Origin: Methanobacterium spitsbergense
GTDB lineage: Archaea; Methanobacteriota; Methanobacteria; Methanobacteriales; Methanobacteriaceae
NCBI RefSeq assembly: GCF_019931065.1
Contig: NZ_JAIOUQ010000014.1
Span: 112,841 to 176,840, forward strand
Reading direction: 5' to 3'
Length of the DNA: 64,000 nt
How positions within the stretch are numbered: the stretch's first letter is position 1; the number at the start of each line of letters is the position of its first letter. A program made the translations under genes and the position numbers. This document shows, one piece after another, positions 44,469 through 53,777 of the stretch. Under the pieces are notes generated by a model that saw nothing but the letters and a program-made list of their open reading frames with translations, did not search any database and was not told the origin of the DNA.

Positions 44469-45332
44469 ATGAGTTCAAAACAAAAATATACTAAATGTTT
44501 TGTTACGTCTGAAGATGGTACTATCGTTGGTTACAGGCAAATGGGCAGTGGTCCCGGCATTATTCTTCTTCACGGAGGTGTGAATGCATCTCAAAATCTT
44601 ATGAAAATGGGCAAATTACTCTCTGATGAATTCACCGTCTATATTCCTGACAGACGGGGCCGTGGCATGAGCGGCCCATTTGGGAGTGATTACAGTATCG
44701 AAAAGGAAGATCAGGATTTAAACATCCTGTTAAATAAAACAGGAGCGCATTATGTATTTGGAACTGCAGATGGAGCATTATTTGCATTGCATGCTGCAAT
44801 TTCTTTACCTTCGATCCATAAGGTCATAGCCTACGAACCTCTTATCTTCGCAGGACAGCCCGGACTTGATGAATTTAAAGTCACTATAAAGCATTTAGAC
44901 AAAAATATAGCCGATAATAATATTGCAAAAGCTACTGTGGAGATTACAAAAGATTCTGCTGCCCCCGTCAGAGCCATCCCCGATCTTGTACTAGTACCTC
45001 TTGTTAAACTTATACTCTGGATCAACCAAAGAAACGTTAAAGGCGATGAAGTACCCTACCAGGATCTTATCCCGGTATTGGGTCCGGAGTTACATGTTGT
45101 TGAAAAAACCGAAGGAACCATTGATGAATACAAGGCTATATCTGCAAAGGTTCTGCTACTTGAGGGAAGCAAAACCCAGTCTTTATTAAAAGACAGCATG
45201 ACCCAACTCTATAATGTATTACCATGTTCTGATCTCGTTGAACTTAAATGCCTTAACCATGACTCAGCACAGGACTATGGAAAACCTGAACCAATTGCAA
45301 ATGAGATAAAACGATTTTTAAAGGGAAAATAG
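44469..45332 (+). CDS. Alpha/beta hydrolase fold protein lacking the nucleophilic Ser
   Basis: A 287-aa alpha/beta hydrolase: oxyanion HGGVNAS near residue 35, DRRGRGMSG near 61 and a late catalytic His in LNHDSAQDYG. The nucleophile elbow should read GxSxG. Here it reads G98-T-A-D-G102, with Ala100 in place of Ser. The expected Ser-Asp-His triad is therefore incomplete, and the protein may be inactive, a binding protein or use another residue (Asp101). The family relative in bacteria is LFGLSSGA-type. A start at 44445 (GTG) would add eight residues. Confidence 0.72.
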   Translation: MSSKQKYTKCFVTSEDGTIVGYRQMGSGPGIILLHGGVNASQNLMKMGKLLSDEFTVYIPDRRGRGMSGPFGSDYSIEKEDQDLNILLNKTGAHYVFGTADGALFALHAAISLPSIHKVIAYEPLIFAGQPGLDEFKVTIKHLDKNIADNNIAKATVEITKDSAAPVRAIPDLVLVPLVKLILWINQRNVKGDEVPYQDLIPVLGPELHVVEKTEGTIDEYKAISAKVLLLEGSKTQSLLKDSMTQLYNVLPCSDLVELKCLNHDSAQDYGKPEPIANEIKRFLKGK

Positions 45333-45556
45333 TATTTATTATTTTGAAATATTTATTCAAATTATTTTTTTAATTAAGATTTAGTTTATTTTTATAATTT
45401 TTTAATTAAACAAGCAAAATAATATTAAAGTCAATAATTTTTACTTATTTAGAATATTAGAAAATGTTCTTGGAATTAAATAAATTTAATTAAAAGATAA
45501 GTCCATATAATATCTATCGTATTTTCAGTTTGAGAATTCAATTTTGGTGTATTATA

Positions 45557-47545
45557 ATGGTCAGAGATGATAATAACATTAAATTTGCCGATGAAGAACA
45601 GAATAAACCCCCATCGGAACGAGTACCACAATTTGCTGAAGATTTAGAAATTTCAAGCGAGGATACAAGAACAACTGAAGTTTTGCACGAAATTCAGAAA
45701 CGTCCATGGCTAAATTTGGCGTTACGTTACGTTAGTGCAATTCTCGTGGTGATATTGGCATTCTGGCTATACTCGGCACTAACAGCATTGTTTGGTCCTG
45801 GACTACCAACGTACATCTTGTTTTATCCGGCAATCATAATAGTGGCTCTGATAGCTGGCTTAGGGCCTGGTTTACTTGCAACAATTGTTTCAGTGATGAT
45901 GGCAATAATCTGGATTATACCATCTTCGGGACAATTTACATTAAGAACACCAATAGAAGAGATCGGGGTTGTACTTTTTACGAGTATTGGAATAATGATA
46001 AGTAGCGTGTCAGAACTTTATCGTAGAAACCGAAACAAAGCAGCTGCATATGATAAGGAAAAAGCCCTTCGTGAAACACGACGTGAGAAGGAATTTTTAG
46101 CCGATATACTCGAACACGCATCCCAACCTTTTGCTGTAGGTTACCCCGATGGAAGACTTGGATTACACAACCAAGCCTTTGAACAACTCACTGGCTATAC
46201 AACAGAAGAACTTCATACCATTGATTGGTCAACTACCCTCACACCCATAGAGTGGAGGGAAATGGAAAAGAAAAGATTAGATGAACTTAATCGCACAGGC
46301 CAGCCAGTCCTTTATGAAAAGGAATATATTCGAAAGGATGGTTCGCGAGTACCAATAGAGCTACTGGTCAACTTGGTCTTAGATCTGAAGGGAAATCCTG
46401 AATATTATTATTCATTTATCACAGATATAACTGAGCGTAAACAGATTGAAACAGCTTTAAAAAAGAGTGAACAAATCCTTGCTGAAGCACAACATATAGC
46501 TCATATTGGAAGTTGGGAGTGGAATCTCAAAACTGGTGATATAAACTGGTCTAATGAATTATATTCAATATATAGGGTAGATCCAAATACTTTCACCCCT
46601 GCTCTAAGTTCATTTGCAGATTATATGCATCCAGATGATGAGGAATACGTAAACCAACGTGTTCAATTATTATCTAAAGGTAAATCTCAAAACTTTGATT
46701 TTAGAATAATTTTAGATGATGGTTCAATACGAGTATTAAATACATTAGCTGAAGTTGCAGAATTTGATAAAAATGGAAAACCCGGCATAATAGTGGGAAT
46801 TAATCAGGACATAACCGAGCGAAAAGAGATAGAATTAAAATTGAATGAGAACATAAAAAAATTGGCTCAATCAAATAAAGAGTTAGAACAGTTTGCCTAT
46901 ATAACATCTCATGATTTGAGAGAACCATTAAGGATGATAACAAGCTTTTTACAGTTGTTAGAAAGGAGATATCATGATCAGTTAGATCAAGATGCAAATG
47001 AGTTTATTGGATTTGCAGTTGACGGAGCTAAACGTTTGGATGTCATGACAAACGATCTTCTACAATATTCAAAAATATCAAGTCAAAAAAAGGAAATCAT
47101 ACCTGTAAATTTTGAACATGTATTAAAACATGCTTTAGAAAACTTGAAAGTACAAATAGAAGAAAGTAATGCCATTATAACCCATGATCCATTGCCTACA
47201 ATCAATGGAGATAAGCAGTTAAAGGTTCAACTGTTCCAAAACATTATCGGAAATGCCATTAAATACCGCAGTGAAAAACCTCCAAAAATTCATATATCTG
47301 CAACCAAAGAAAAAAACCAATATCTCTTTAGTATTAAAGATAATGGAATCGGAATGTCGTCTAAACACTTGGAAAAGATATTCACCATATTTCAACGACT
47401 TCACACCCAAGAAGATTATGAAGGAACGGGAATAGGACTTGCAATTGCCCAGAAAATTGTGCATCAACAAGGCGGACAAATTTGGGTTGAATCAGAACCA
47501 GGAAAAGGTTCAACATTCTATTTCACCATAATCATTAAAGAATGA
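45557..47545 (+). CDS. Sensor histidine kinase with DUF4118 and two PAS domains
   Basis: A 662-aa membrane kinase. Residues about 45-165 are a DUF4118 module (KdpD-type helices; LPTYILFYPAIIIVALIAGL). Two PAS domains follow (ILEHASQPFAVGYPDGRLGL and EAQHIAHIGSWEWNLKTGDI), each closed by FITDITERK or INQDITERK. Then comes a dimerisation/phosphoacceptor domain with YITSHDLREPLRMI (His about 451) and an HATPase with NIIGNAIKYRSEKP, DNGIGM and GTGIGLAI. It probably signals through a separate receiver. No regulator is beside it. Confidence 0.92.
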   Translation: MVRDDNNIKFADEEQNKPPSERVPQFAEDLEISSEDTRTTEVLHEIQKRPWLNLALRYVSAILVVILAFWLYSALTALFGPGLPTYILFYPAIIIVALIAGLGPGLLATIVSVMMAIIWIIPSSGQFTLRTPIEEIGVVLFTSIGIMISSVSELYRRNRNKAAAYDKEKALRETRREKEFLADILEHASQPFAVGYPDGRLGLHNQAFEQLTGYTTEELHTIDWSTTLTPIEWREMEKKRLDELNRTGQPVLYEKEYIRKDGSRVPIELLVNLVLDLKGNPEYYYSFITDITERKQIETALKKSEQILAEAQHIAHIGSWEWNLKTGDINWSNELYSIYRVDPNTFTPALSSFADYMHPDDEEYVNQRVQLLSKGKSQNFDFRIILDDGSIRVLNTLAEVAEFDKNGKPGIIVGINQDITERKEIELKLNENIKKLAQSNKELEQFAYITSHDLREPLRMITSFLQLLERRYHDQLDQDANEFIGFAVDGAKRLDVMTNDLLQYSKISSQKKEIIPVNFEHVLKHALENLKVQIEESNAIITHDPLPTINGDKQLKVQLFQNIIGNAIKYRSEKPPKIHISATKEKNQYLFSIKDNGIGMSSKHLEKIFTIFQRLHTQEDYEGTGIGLAIAQKIVHQQGGQIWVESEPGKGSTFYFTIIIKE

Positions 47546-47729
47546 ATTTAGAAATGTTAAGAATGAATAACTGGAAAACAATTTTTTTGGATTTATTATT
47601 ACACTGGTATTGACATATCTTGAATCTACAAAAACGGAGGACTTGAGGCATACCTGGATTGTATATACCCTTGCAGCACATCCAATCAACTGATTTGAAA
47701 ACTCAATTAAAAAATTGGAAATGTTTAAT

Positions 47730-48560
47730 CTATTTAATACGTTTAAATTCAGATGTTGTACCCGCAGGTACAGTGCTGTAATTTTGGAGGTATATAGTTA
47801 ATTGTTGAGATTTGCATTTATAGATATTAGTAAAGCCAAACTGATTGCTATGAACTTGATCATTGAATGTATCATTATTCCAATAACTTAATTTGTAAGG
47901 CTGTTTGTTTTTACCATAATAACCATACAAAGAGTTCTTTTTAGTGATTATTTTGATATTTCCATAAAATGGATTATAATAAGTCCCAGTATACGTGATT
48001 AGAGCTTTTGGTTTTATAATTGAGGGGTTAGGATCAGGGATATTTTTGGGTTTATTTAATTCTTTAAATAGTGGCCATGGGTTGGTGTTATATTTGCCAT
48101 TTAATAAATCATTAAATTTCTTTCCAATACTATCTCTATAAGCTTGTCCATATTGTCCTGCATTAACCATAATAACTATGCCTAATTTTTTTGATGGGAA
48201 AACTTCCACAAAAGTTTTTGAATAAGTGGTGTCGCCACCATGGTATATCCTGACTTTGTATGGATTACTATTGATCGCCCTTTCCCATCCTAAACAATAT
48301 AATTCATCGCTAGAGTGGGTCATTATTTGTCCTCTTCTTGTCTCATCTAAATTCTTTTTTGAAACAATTCGAATTCCATTATAAATTCCAGTATCTGCTA
48401 TTTGGAATTTAAGCCAGTTGACCATATTGTTAACAGAACAGCCCATACTTCCCGCAGGACCAATACCATCAAGATTTGATACATGACATGGAATTATTGA
48501 CCCATTACCCACATATAATATTAAACTTTTTCCAAAGTATAGCCATTAGTATATTTCAAT
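47730..48560 (-). pseudogene. Serine beta-lactamase/PBP-like gene lacking its active-site half
   Basis: The remaining frame (47730-48512) has the C-terminal half of a beta-lactamase family (class C-like) protein: CHVSNLDGIGPAGSMGCSVN, GWERAINSNPYKVRIYHGGD (with HGG motif) and a final beta-rich domain. The serine SxxK motif and YxN segment are missing. Just upstream, in another frame, TNGYTLEKV is visible ahead of YYVGNGSIIP, so a frameshift and a 5' deletion have removed the front. It is a decayed gene on the strand opposite the sensor kinase. Confidence 0.8.
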
Positions 48561-48595
48561 TATTATTCTTTATCAAACTTCACCGTGAATAAATT

Positions 48596-49564
48596 TTAAG
48601 ATGAATATCGTTTAAACAACCTACAAACAGCGAGAGAGATCCAATATGGTAAATCTTTATCACTTCCACGTGTGATCTTTAGATTAAAATTTCCATTTTC
48701 ATTCTGTTTATTTTTTAGAAATTCTAATCCTCCTTTAATTTTTGGATTTTGGGTGTTAAAACCCAGGAAATAGAGAGGATCAAGTGCAGATATGATATCT
48801 GTATATAAGAAAGGGAAGGATACTCTTTCCCAGAAATTTTTACTTTTTCTATCTGGATATTTATCGTTGGTAAAAAAGCAAGAAATTAGCAGTTGACCTG
48901 CTTTTTTAGCATGATCAGATTTTCGATACTTTGAATGGGCTGCAAATGCTCGAAGTACCATTGCAGTAACTAGATGGGAGAATGGTTTAGATTTATCTGG
49001 CTGTATAAGTTCCTTATTATTAAAGGCATCTCCTATATTAAATCCCATTGTTCTAAATGGTAAAGCCCAACCCCCATCATTTTGTCTAATGGATAATAAC
49101 CAATCAAATCCTTTTAATATGCGGGGATCGTTATTGTATCCTGCTTTGATTAAAAGTTCCATTATAGCGGGAGAGTAGGTTGTGGAATACTGGTTGGCGT
49201 AAATTCCTCGAAAATCCCCTTCTTCGCTTTGGGACTTGAAAATATATTCTGCAGCTTTTTGGATTGATTTGTGCTCTTTATTAAATCCATATTTTTCAAC
49301 TAGTTCTCCTAAAATCAGATAAGTTTGATATTGGTTGTAATCAACATGATCCATCTGATTTGGGCCAGTAGGATATTTCCATGAACCATTATCTTCCTGT
49401 TTTTTGAGGATTTTATTTGCTTGGGGCAATTCCCACAACATTTCAATAGATTCAACCTTTTTACCTAGAAGATCCCGCAAAGTAAAATATTTGATGGCTT
49501 CATTTCCTAAAGATAGGAGATTAGATACTGGATTAACTTTCAATTCTTCATGCCAAACACTCAT
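48596..49564 (-). CDS. Prenyltransferase/squalene oxidase repeat protein
   Basis: A 322-aa all-alpha protein with repeats of the QW-type alpha/alpha-barrel: EDNGSWKYPTGPNQ, SQSEEGDFRGIYAN, RQNDGGWALPFRTMG and KQNENGNFNLKI. These repeats are found in terpene cyclases and protein prenyltransferases. The DxDD catalytic motif of cyclases is absent, so the enzyme type is uncertain; it could also act as an immune or sensor protein. GAGATGAT precedes the ATG. It is upstream of, and on the same strand as, the broken beta-lactamase gene. Confidence 0.78.
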   Translation of the reverse strand: MSVWHEELKVNPVSNLLSLGNEAIKYFTLRDLLGKKVESIEMLWELPQANKILKKQEDNGSWKYPTGPNQMDHVDYNQYQTYLILGELVEKYGFNKEHKSIQKAAEYIFKSQSEEGDFRGIYANQYSTTYSPAIMELLIKAGYNNDPRILKGFDWLLSIRQNDGGWALPFRTMGFNIGDAFNNKELIQPDKSKPFSHLVTAMVLRAFAAHSKYRKSDHAKKAGQLLISCFFTNDKYPDRKSKNFWERVSFPFLYTDIISALDPLYFLGFNTQNPKIKGGLEFLKNKQNENGNFNLKITRGSDKDLPYWISLAVCRLFKRYSS

Positions 49565-50008
49565 TTGATCATCTCAAAGTATTCTTATAATTTCTTGAAA
49601 TAGATATATATCCGAACATGCTAAATGTCTCTAGTCACTAATTACATTTATAATGGTACTATTTGGATCCAAATAGTGATACAGCTTTGAAATAGACAAT
49701 CTAAAGCAATTTGCCTTAATTAACCATTTTTATATAATGAATATGATAATAATATTATATTAAATCACAATAAATTTATATTTTAACGATGTCTCTGCAA
49801 AATATTGAAGAAATTATATAAAAATATTTAATATGATTCATTTGAATAGACGCAGTCAGAATATAGCATGTAAAATATATTCAAGAGAGTTAACATGGGA
49901 TTGGATACCATGAAAAAGTTCAAAAATTTAATGTAGGAAGTAATACAGATATAAAGATTAGAAAAACCTTTGTAAACTAAAATAATAATTTTTTAGAGGT
50001 AAACTATC
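49565..50008. other. Intergenic region
   Basis: About 440 bases with no gene. A possible hairpin GGTACTATTTGGATCC-AAATAGTGATACA is present near 49650-49680. GAGGT near 49996 is the next gene's binding site. Confidence 0.35.
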
Positions 50009-50476
50009 ATGGTAGCAATTCCCCAAATTCCGCCAATCTCACAAAAAATGTTTTATATAATCATAGCAATCATAATTATAATTGGATTAATATTTGCACT
50101 CCTACAATTTAGACGCATCAGAAAAGCACAGAAAAATGTGGATTCATTGACAAAGGAGACAACTCAAAGGAAAATAGATCTTGTAAGAAGAGATCTTAAA
50201 TCGCATGGAATAAAGAGTGATCTGGTGTTGCCACCGGAATTTCCAGGGTCAACAACAGAAAACAAATCCACTATATCTGATATGGGAGGATCCTATAATT
50301 ACGATATAAGGGAGAAGATAAGGGATTTTGAATCAACAACAGGATTTAAAAAAATCCAAAAATCACTCGGTGCAATAGAGAATAGGGAAAGGCAATTCGA
50401 GAGGAAAGAAGATAAATTTGAAATGGATGAACAGGAATTTAAACGGAGAATAAGTAAATTTGATAGAGATAAATGA
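50009..50476 (+). CDS. Membrane-anchored coiled-coil protein
   Basis: A 155-aa protein. One N-terminal helix (MFYIIIAIIIIIGLIFALLQ) is followed by a cytoplasmic region rich in Lys/Arg/Glu and Ser. The C-terminal part is a coiled coil (EDKFEMDEQEFKRRISKFDR). GAGGT precedes the ATG. No family is recognised. The next gene encodes another coiled-coil protein 86 bases downstream, so the two may interact. Confidence 0.68.
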   Translation: MVAIPQIPPISQKMFYIIIAIIIIIGLIFALLQFRRIRKAQKNVDSLTKETTQRKIDLVRRDLKSHGIKSDLVLPPEFPGSTTENKSTISDMGGSYNYDIREKIRDFESTTGFKKIQKSLGAIENRERQFERKEDKFEMDEQEFKRRISKFDRDK

Positions 50477-50562
50477 TTATAAAGCTCATATTAATTCATT
50501 ATTAAATTCATTATTTAAATTCCAGTAAATTTTGAATAAATTATAGTAGGGGTTGGTTTGTA

Positions 50563-50961
50563 ATGGTTGAAAAATCTTCTGGTGCTGAAAAATCCACGGG
50601 TATAGGTGACAAAGTACGTACAACAATTTCTGGTGCAACTGATAGTAGTATGATAAACAATGTCAGTGAAAAGGTATCTGGTGTAGGTGAAAAACTAAAA
50701 GGCACGGTTAAAGGTGTTCCAAAATCCACAGACACACTTTCAAATAAAATAGATCTGTTTTTAAACGATAAAAGTGACCAGCTAATAAAAGACTGGGAAC
50801 TAGCAACCAAAGAAGATATTATAGACATTGAAAAGAGGTACTCAAAAATATCACGCGATATGGGCGAACTCGACAGTAGATTCAATGAATATAGAGGATT
50901 TACCGACAAAAAACTCAAAAAAATCGAGGACCGACTAGACAAACTGGAAAACAATGAATAA
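50563..50961 (+). CDS. Soluble coiled-coil protein, 132 aa
   Basis: A Ser/Thr/Gly-rich N-terminal half (MVEKSSGAEKSTGIGDKVRT, with KVSGVGEKLKGTVKGVPKST) contains near-repeats of a GVG/GIG-K motif. It precedes a coiled coil of about 60 residues (DIIDIEKRYSKISRDMGELD, FTDKKLKKIEDRLDKLENNE). It resembles small coiled-coil proteins of Methanobacteriales, and its layout recalls the 82-aa protein at 34389. The role is unknown. Downstream of a membrane-anchored coiled-coil gene. Confidence 0.68.
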   Translation: MVEKSSGAEKSTGIGDKVRTTISGATDSSMINNVSEKVSGVGEKLKGTVKGVPKSTDTLSNKIDLFLNDKSDQLIKDWELATKEDIIDIEKRYSKISRDMGELDSRFNEYRGFTDKKLKKIEDRLDKLENNE

Positions 50962-51109
50962 TATAAATATTTATCAAAACAAATTTCTTCTAATCAAACC
51001 AGATTCGCAAACTTGTCCATCAGATGTTTGTACGTTTTAATATTCTACTTTTTTACAAACAATCAATATATTTTGTATTGATAAAAAAATAAATGGATTG
51101 GAGAGGTTT

Positions 51110-51766
51110 TTAAATTTCTACCATTACTTCGTTTCTCCTGAAAAATCCTGGAACTACAGGATTATTATATTGGGCTACAATATAGTTTGATTTTGGTTTA
51201 ATGCCTTCCTTTTCCATCCATCCTTTGAGTTCTTCCATTTCTTTATGGGCGAGTTTATGATTAACACGACCACGGAACCTAAGCACAACCATTTTCTGGT
51301 TTCTAATTTCTTTAAAGATTATTCTATTATCTTCTGGCTCTGGCAGAGTGTCTAAAGTGTACTTGGATGGCATGGTAAAAGAAATTCGATATGTATGCTT
51401 TCCACTGTCTTCTTCAGTTACTGGAACGACCATTTCAATCTTCTCTGGTTCATCAACAACTTCTTCACTTACAGGGGCAGTCATTTCAATTTTCTCAGAA
51501 TGCATAGCTTCTTCTGTAACAGGGATTGTCATTGGTATTTTTTCTGAAACCGATATGTTTTCCCCGGAAACTGGAGCAGTCATAGGGATATTAGAACGCT
51601 TTTTATTTCCTCCAAATATATAGTTTGCCAGAATTCGGAAGCCCAATCCAATTGCTTGATCATAATCAGATTCAACATCTACTTGGGCCAGAATATAACC
51701 CGGATATACTCTGATTTCAATATCTTCATCCTTTTTCTCAACAGAGTACTTAGGTGTTTCAGTCAT
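51110..51766 (-). CDS. SOUL/heme-binding-like protein with repeat insertion
   Basis: A 218-aa protein whose frame matches the SOUL/HBP family: TPKYSVEKKDEDIEIRVYPG, NIPMTAPVSGENI, TYRISFTMPSKYTLDTLPEP and SNYIVAQYNNPVVPGFFRRN. In the middle, the usual single NIPMTAPV is followed by three further KI(P/E)M(T/V)(A/I/V)PV(S/T)EE units, an in-frame tandem expansion of about 15-17 residues each. SOUL proteins bind heme or related tetrapyrroles in some members. The family assignment is firm; heme binding here is inference. GGGGATTTG precedes the ATG. Confidence 0.88.
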   Translation of the reverse strand: MTETPKYSVEKKDEDIEIRVYPGYILAQVDVESDYDQAIGLGFRILANYIFGGNKKRSNIPMTAPVSGENISVSEKIPMTIPVTEEAMHSEKIEMTAPVSEEVVDEPEKIEMVVPVTEEDSGKHTYRISFTMPSKYTLDTLPEPEDNRIIFKEIRNQKMVVLRFRGRVNHKLAHKEMEELKGWMEKEGIKPKSNYIVAQYNNPVVPGFFRRNEVMVEI

Positions 51767-51832
51767 CAAATCCCCCCTAAACTTCTAAAAATATTTAATA
51801 TCAAATATTCATCCCTACGTAGAATATAATAT

Positions 51833-52264
51833 TTATTTTTGTTCTGCTTCCTTCTTTAATTCCTTATTCATCAATTCAAAGCCAGTTTTGGTGTCCTTTA
51901 GTAATCCTGATATAAATGGTACCAACAATCCTCTGAATGTTTCTTTTTGAACGAACAGAACATTCTCATTATCCAATTTCTTAATACTTAAATTGTGTTC
52001 TCCATCTACCAATTTGGGGAGGTAAAATTTTCCAATCCATCTAATTTCTTTTTCAGGTTCATATTTCAATAATTTAGGTTTAAATTTCATTGCATTTGAA
52101 TTTGGAGGTTTAATCTGCACATAAATTTGAGAACCTACCTTGAGATTACCTAAAATTTCTTTAATAAAAGGATTCCACCTTCTAAAATCATCAAAATCAG
52201 TGAGTATATTCCACACTGTAGAGGGAGATGCATTGATCTGAATTTCAGTATAGATTTCCTTCAT
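51833..52264 (-). CDS. SRPBCC-fold protein (polyketide cyclase/dehydrase type)
   Basis: A 143-aa protein with the START-like SRPBCC pattern: MKEIYTEIQINASPSTVWNI, FDDFRRWNPFIKEI, then LLKYEPEKEIRWIGKF and a final helix GFELMNKELKKEAEQK. These small domains bind hydrophobic ligands. No substrate can be read. It precedes SOUL on the same strand by about 65 bases. There is no obvious ribosome binding site, so translation may be leaderless or weak. Confidence 0.85.
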   Translation of the reverse strand: MKEIYTEIQINASPSTVWNILTDFDDFRRWNPFIKEILGNLKVGSQIYVQIKPPNSNAMKFKPKLLKYEPEKEIRWIGKFYLPKLVDGEHNLSIKKLDNENVLFVQKETFRGLLVPFISGLLKDTKTGFELMNKELKKEAEQK

Positions 52265-52369
52265 AACTTTATATATCTATTTGATCACACAAAAAATTTC
52301 CTAAAAAAGTATAAAAATTTCTAAAATAAACATTTGTAGGTAGAATTTCCGGTTAAATTTTCATCTTTT

Positions 52370-53647
52370 TTATCTTATATTTTCAAAAATCCATTTAACA
52401 AGTGTATCTATCACATCTTTATGAACATGGCCCTCAACAGCATATTCCTGTGGTGTTGATTTACCTTCTCCTTTAATAAATAAATGATTCAGCTTTGGGA
52501 AAACCTTAAAAGATGCGTTTGTATTCTTATCTAAAGCCTTTTTCCATCCTTCAAAATCTACTGCTGCTAAAACCTGATAGTCACGTTCACCCTGAAGAAT
52601 TAGTAGGGGTATTTTTAAATCTTTAACAATATCTACAGGATTATTATCGTGTAAATCCTTCCAATAAACCATTGGAATTCCTAAAGGCATATCCTGTCGA
52701 GACATCGTATCAACTAATTCAGGATCCTTCAGTTTAACAACATTTACCTTCAAAGTTTCAAGCTCTTGTTTCTGTTCCTCTGTAATGCTTCCTGTTAAAT
52801 TGTAAAGATAAGTTAACTGGTCCAAAATAGTTTCTTCAAGGGAACGGGTTATCCCTGCCATCATAACCGCCCCTGAAAGATCCTGGTCAATTGCAATACG
52901 GGGCATAACAGTTGCTCCTAAACTGTGTCCCATAACAAAGATATTTTTCGGGTCAATGGATTTAATGTTGTGCATTAAACGAACTGCTTCCTGCGCATCG
53001 TCTATAACCTCTTCTTTTACAGTTATTTCATCAATATCTTGGGCTGTGAATTCTTTGGCATATTTAAAAGTTCTTTTATCGTATCTTAAAACTGCAACAC
53101 CTTGTGAGGCTAAGCCCCATGCAAGATCACGGAAAGGTTTGTTGGGTCCAATTGTTTCATCCATATCATTGGGTCCGGACCCATGCACCAGTATCACACA
53201 GGGAAAAGGACCGGAACCTTCAGGTAAAGTCAATGTACCTGGTAAAGCCCACTTCCCCTCACCCACAGTAACATCTAACTCATGAAATAGGGATTTATCA
53301 ACATATTCTGGAGTATGGTATGGCATATTTACTGGTATGAAAAATAAACCGCTTATTTGTTCTTTTTCATTAAATACTATCTGTACATCAACATTAAACC
53401 TCTGAAACTGACATTTGATAACAATTATCCTGTGATGGTCCTTTTCAGTAAATTTAGATGGCAATATCTGCATTAGACTACCAGCTTCAATAACAATTTT
53501 CTCCCATGATTCTTTTAATTTATCTTCGCTCAAAGATTCCATCTGGCTGTCAAATCTACTTCTGACTCCTGCAAAATCTGCTGTTAAAAGTTGTCCAACC
53601 ACAGTTTGACCAATGGCTTTTAAATTATCATTTGATGAAGAACTCAT
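52370..53647 (-). CDS. Alpha/beta hydrolase with DUF3887 N-terminal domain
   Basis: A 425-aa enzyme. The first ~110 residues (FAGVRSRFDSQMESLSEDKL) are a DUF3887-like alpha+beta module. A dienelactone-type hydrolase follows with FPCVILVHGSGPNDMD, the nucleophile motif GHSLGATVM (Ser present), the Asp in LILQGERDYQV and the His in FPKLNHLFI. So the catalytic triad is complete, in contrast to the hydrolase at 44469. The ATG at 53647 follows GGTGG. It is cytoplasmic and probably an esterase; the substrate is unknown. Confidence 0.9.
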   Translation of the reverse strand: MSSSSNDNLKAIGQTVVGQLLTADFAGVRSRFDSQMESLSEDKLKESWEKIVIEAGSLMQILPSKFTEKDHHRIIVIKCQFQRFNVDVQIVFNEKEQISGLFFIPVNMPYHTPEYVDKSLFHELDVTVGEGKWALPGTLTLPEGSGPFPCVILVHGSGPNDMDETIGPNKPFRDLAWGLASQGVAVLRYDKRTFKYAKEFTAQDIDEITVKEEVIDDAQEAVRLMHNIKSIDPKNIFVMGHSLGATVMPRIAIDQDLSGAVMMAGITRSLEETILDQLTYLYNLTGSITEEQKQELETLKVNVVKLKDPELVDTMSRQDMPLGIPMVYWKDLHDNNPVDIVKDLKIPLLILQGERDYQVLAAVDFEGWKKALDKNTNASFKVFPKLNHLFIKGEGKSTPQEYAVEGHVHKDVIDTLVKWIFENIR

Positions 53648-53777
53648 TAATTTTTCCACCTTATAAATTGTTTAAAACATATTAATATCTGCAAAATAAT
53701 CTTTTTTTTTAATATAAATTTAGTTTGCAATTTTATTAAATTTATCCAAAAAAAATAAAAAAGGAATATTTTAAGCA

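Noticed and set aside
50541..50954. A 137-codon minus-strand frame opposite the coiled-coil gene at 50563
   Set aside because: Ser/Leu-rich complement of a Lys/Glu/Ser coding sequence with no ribosome binding site.
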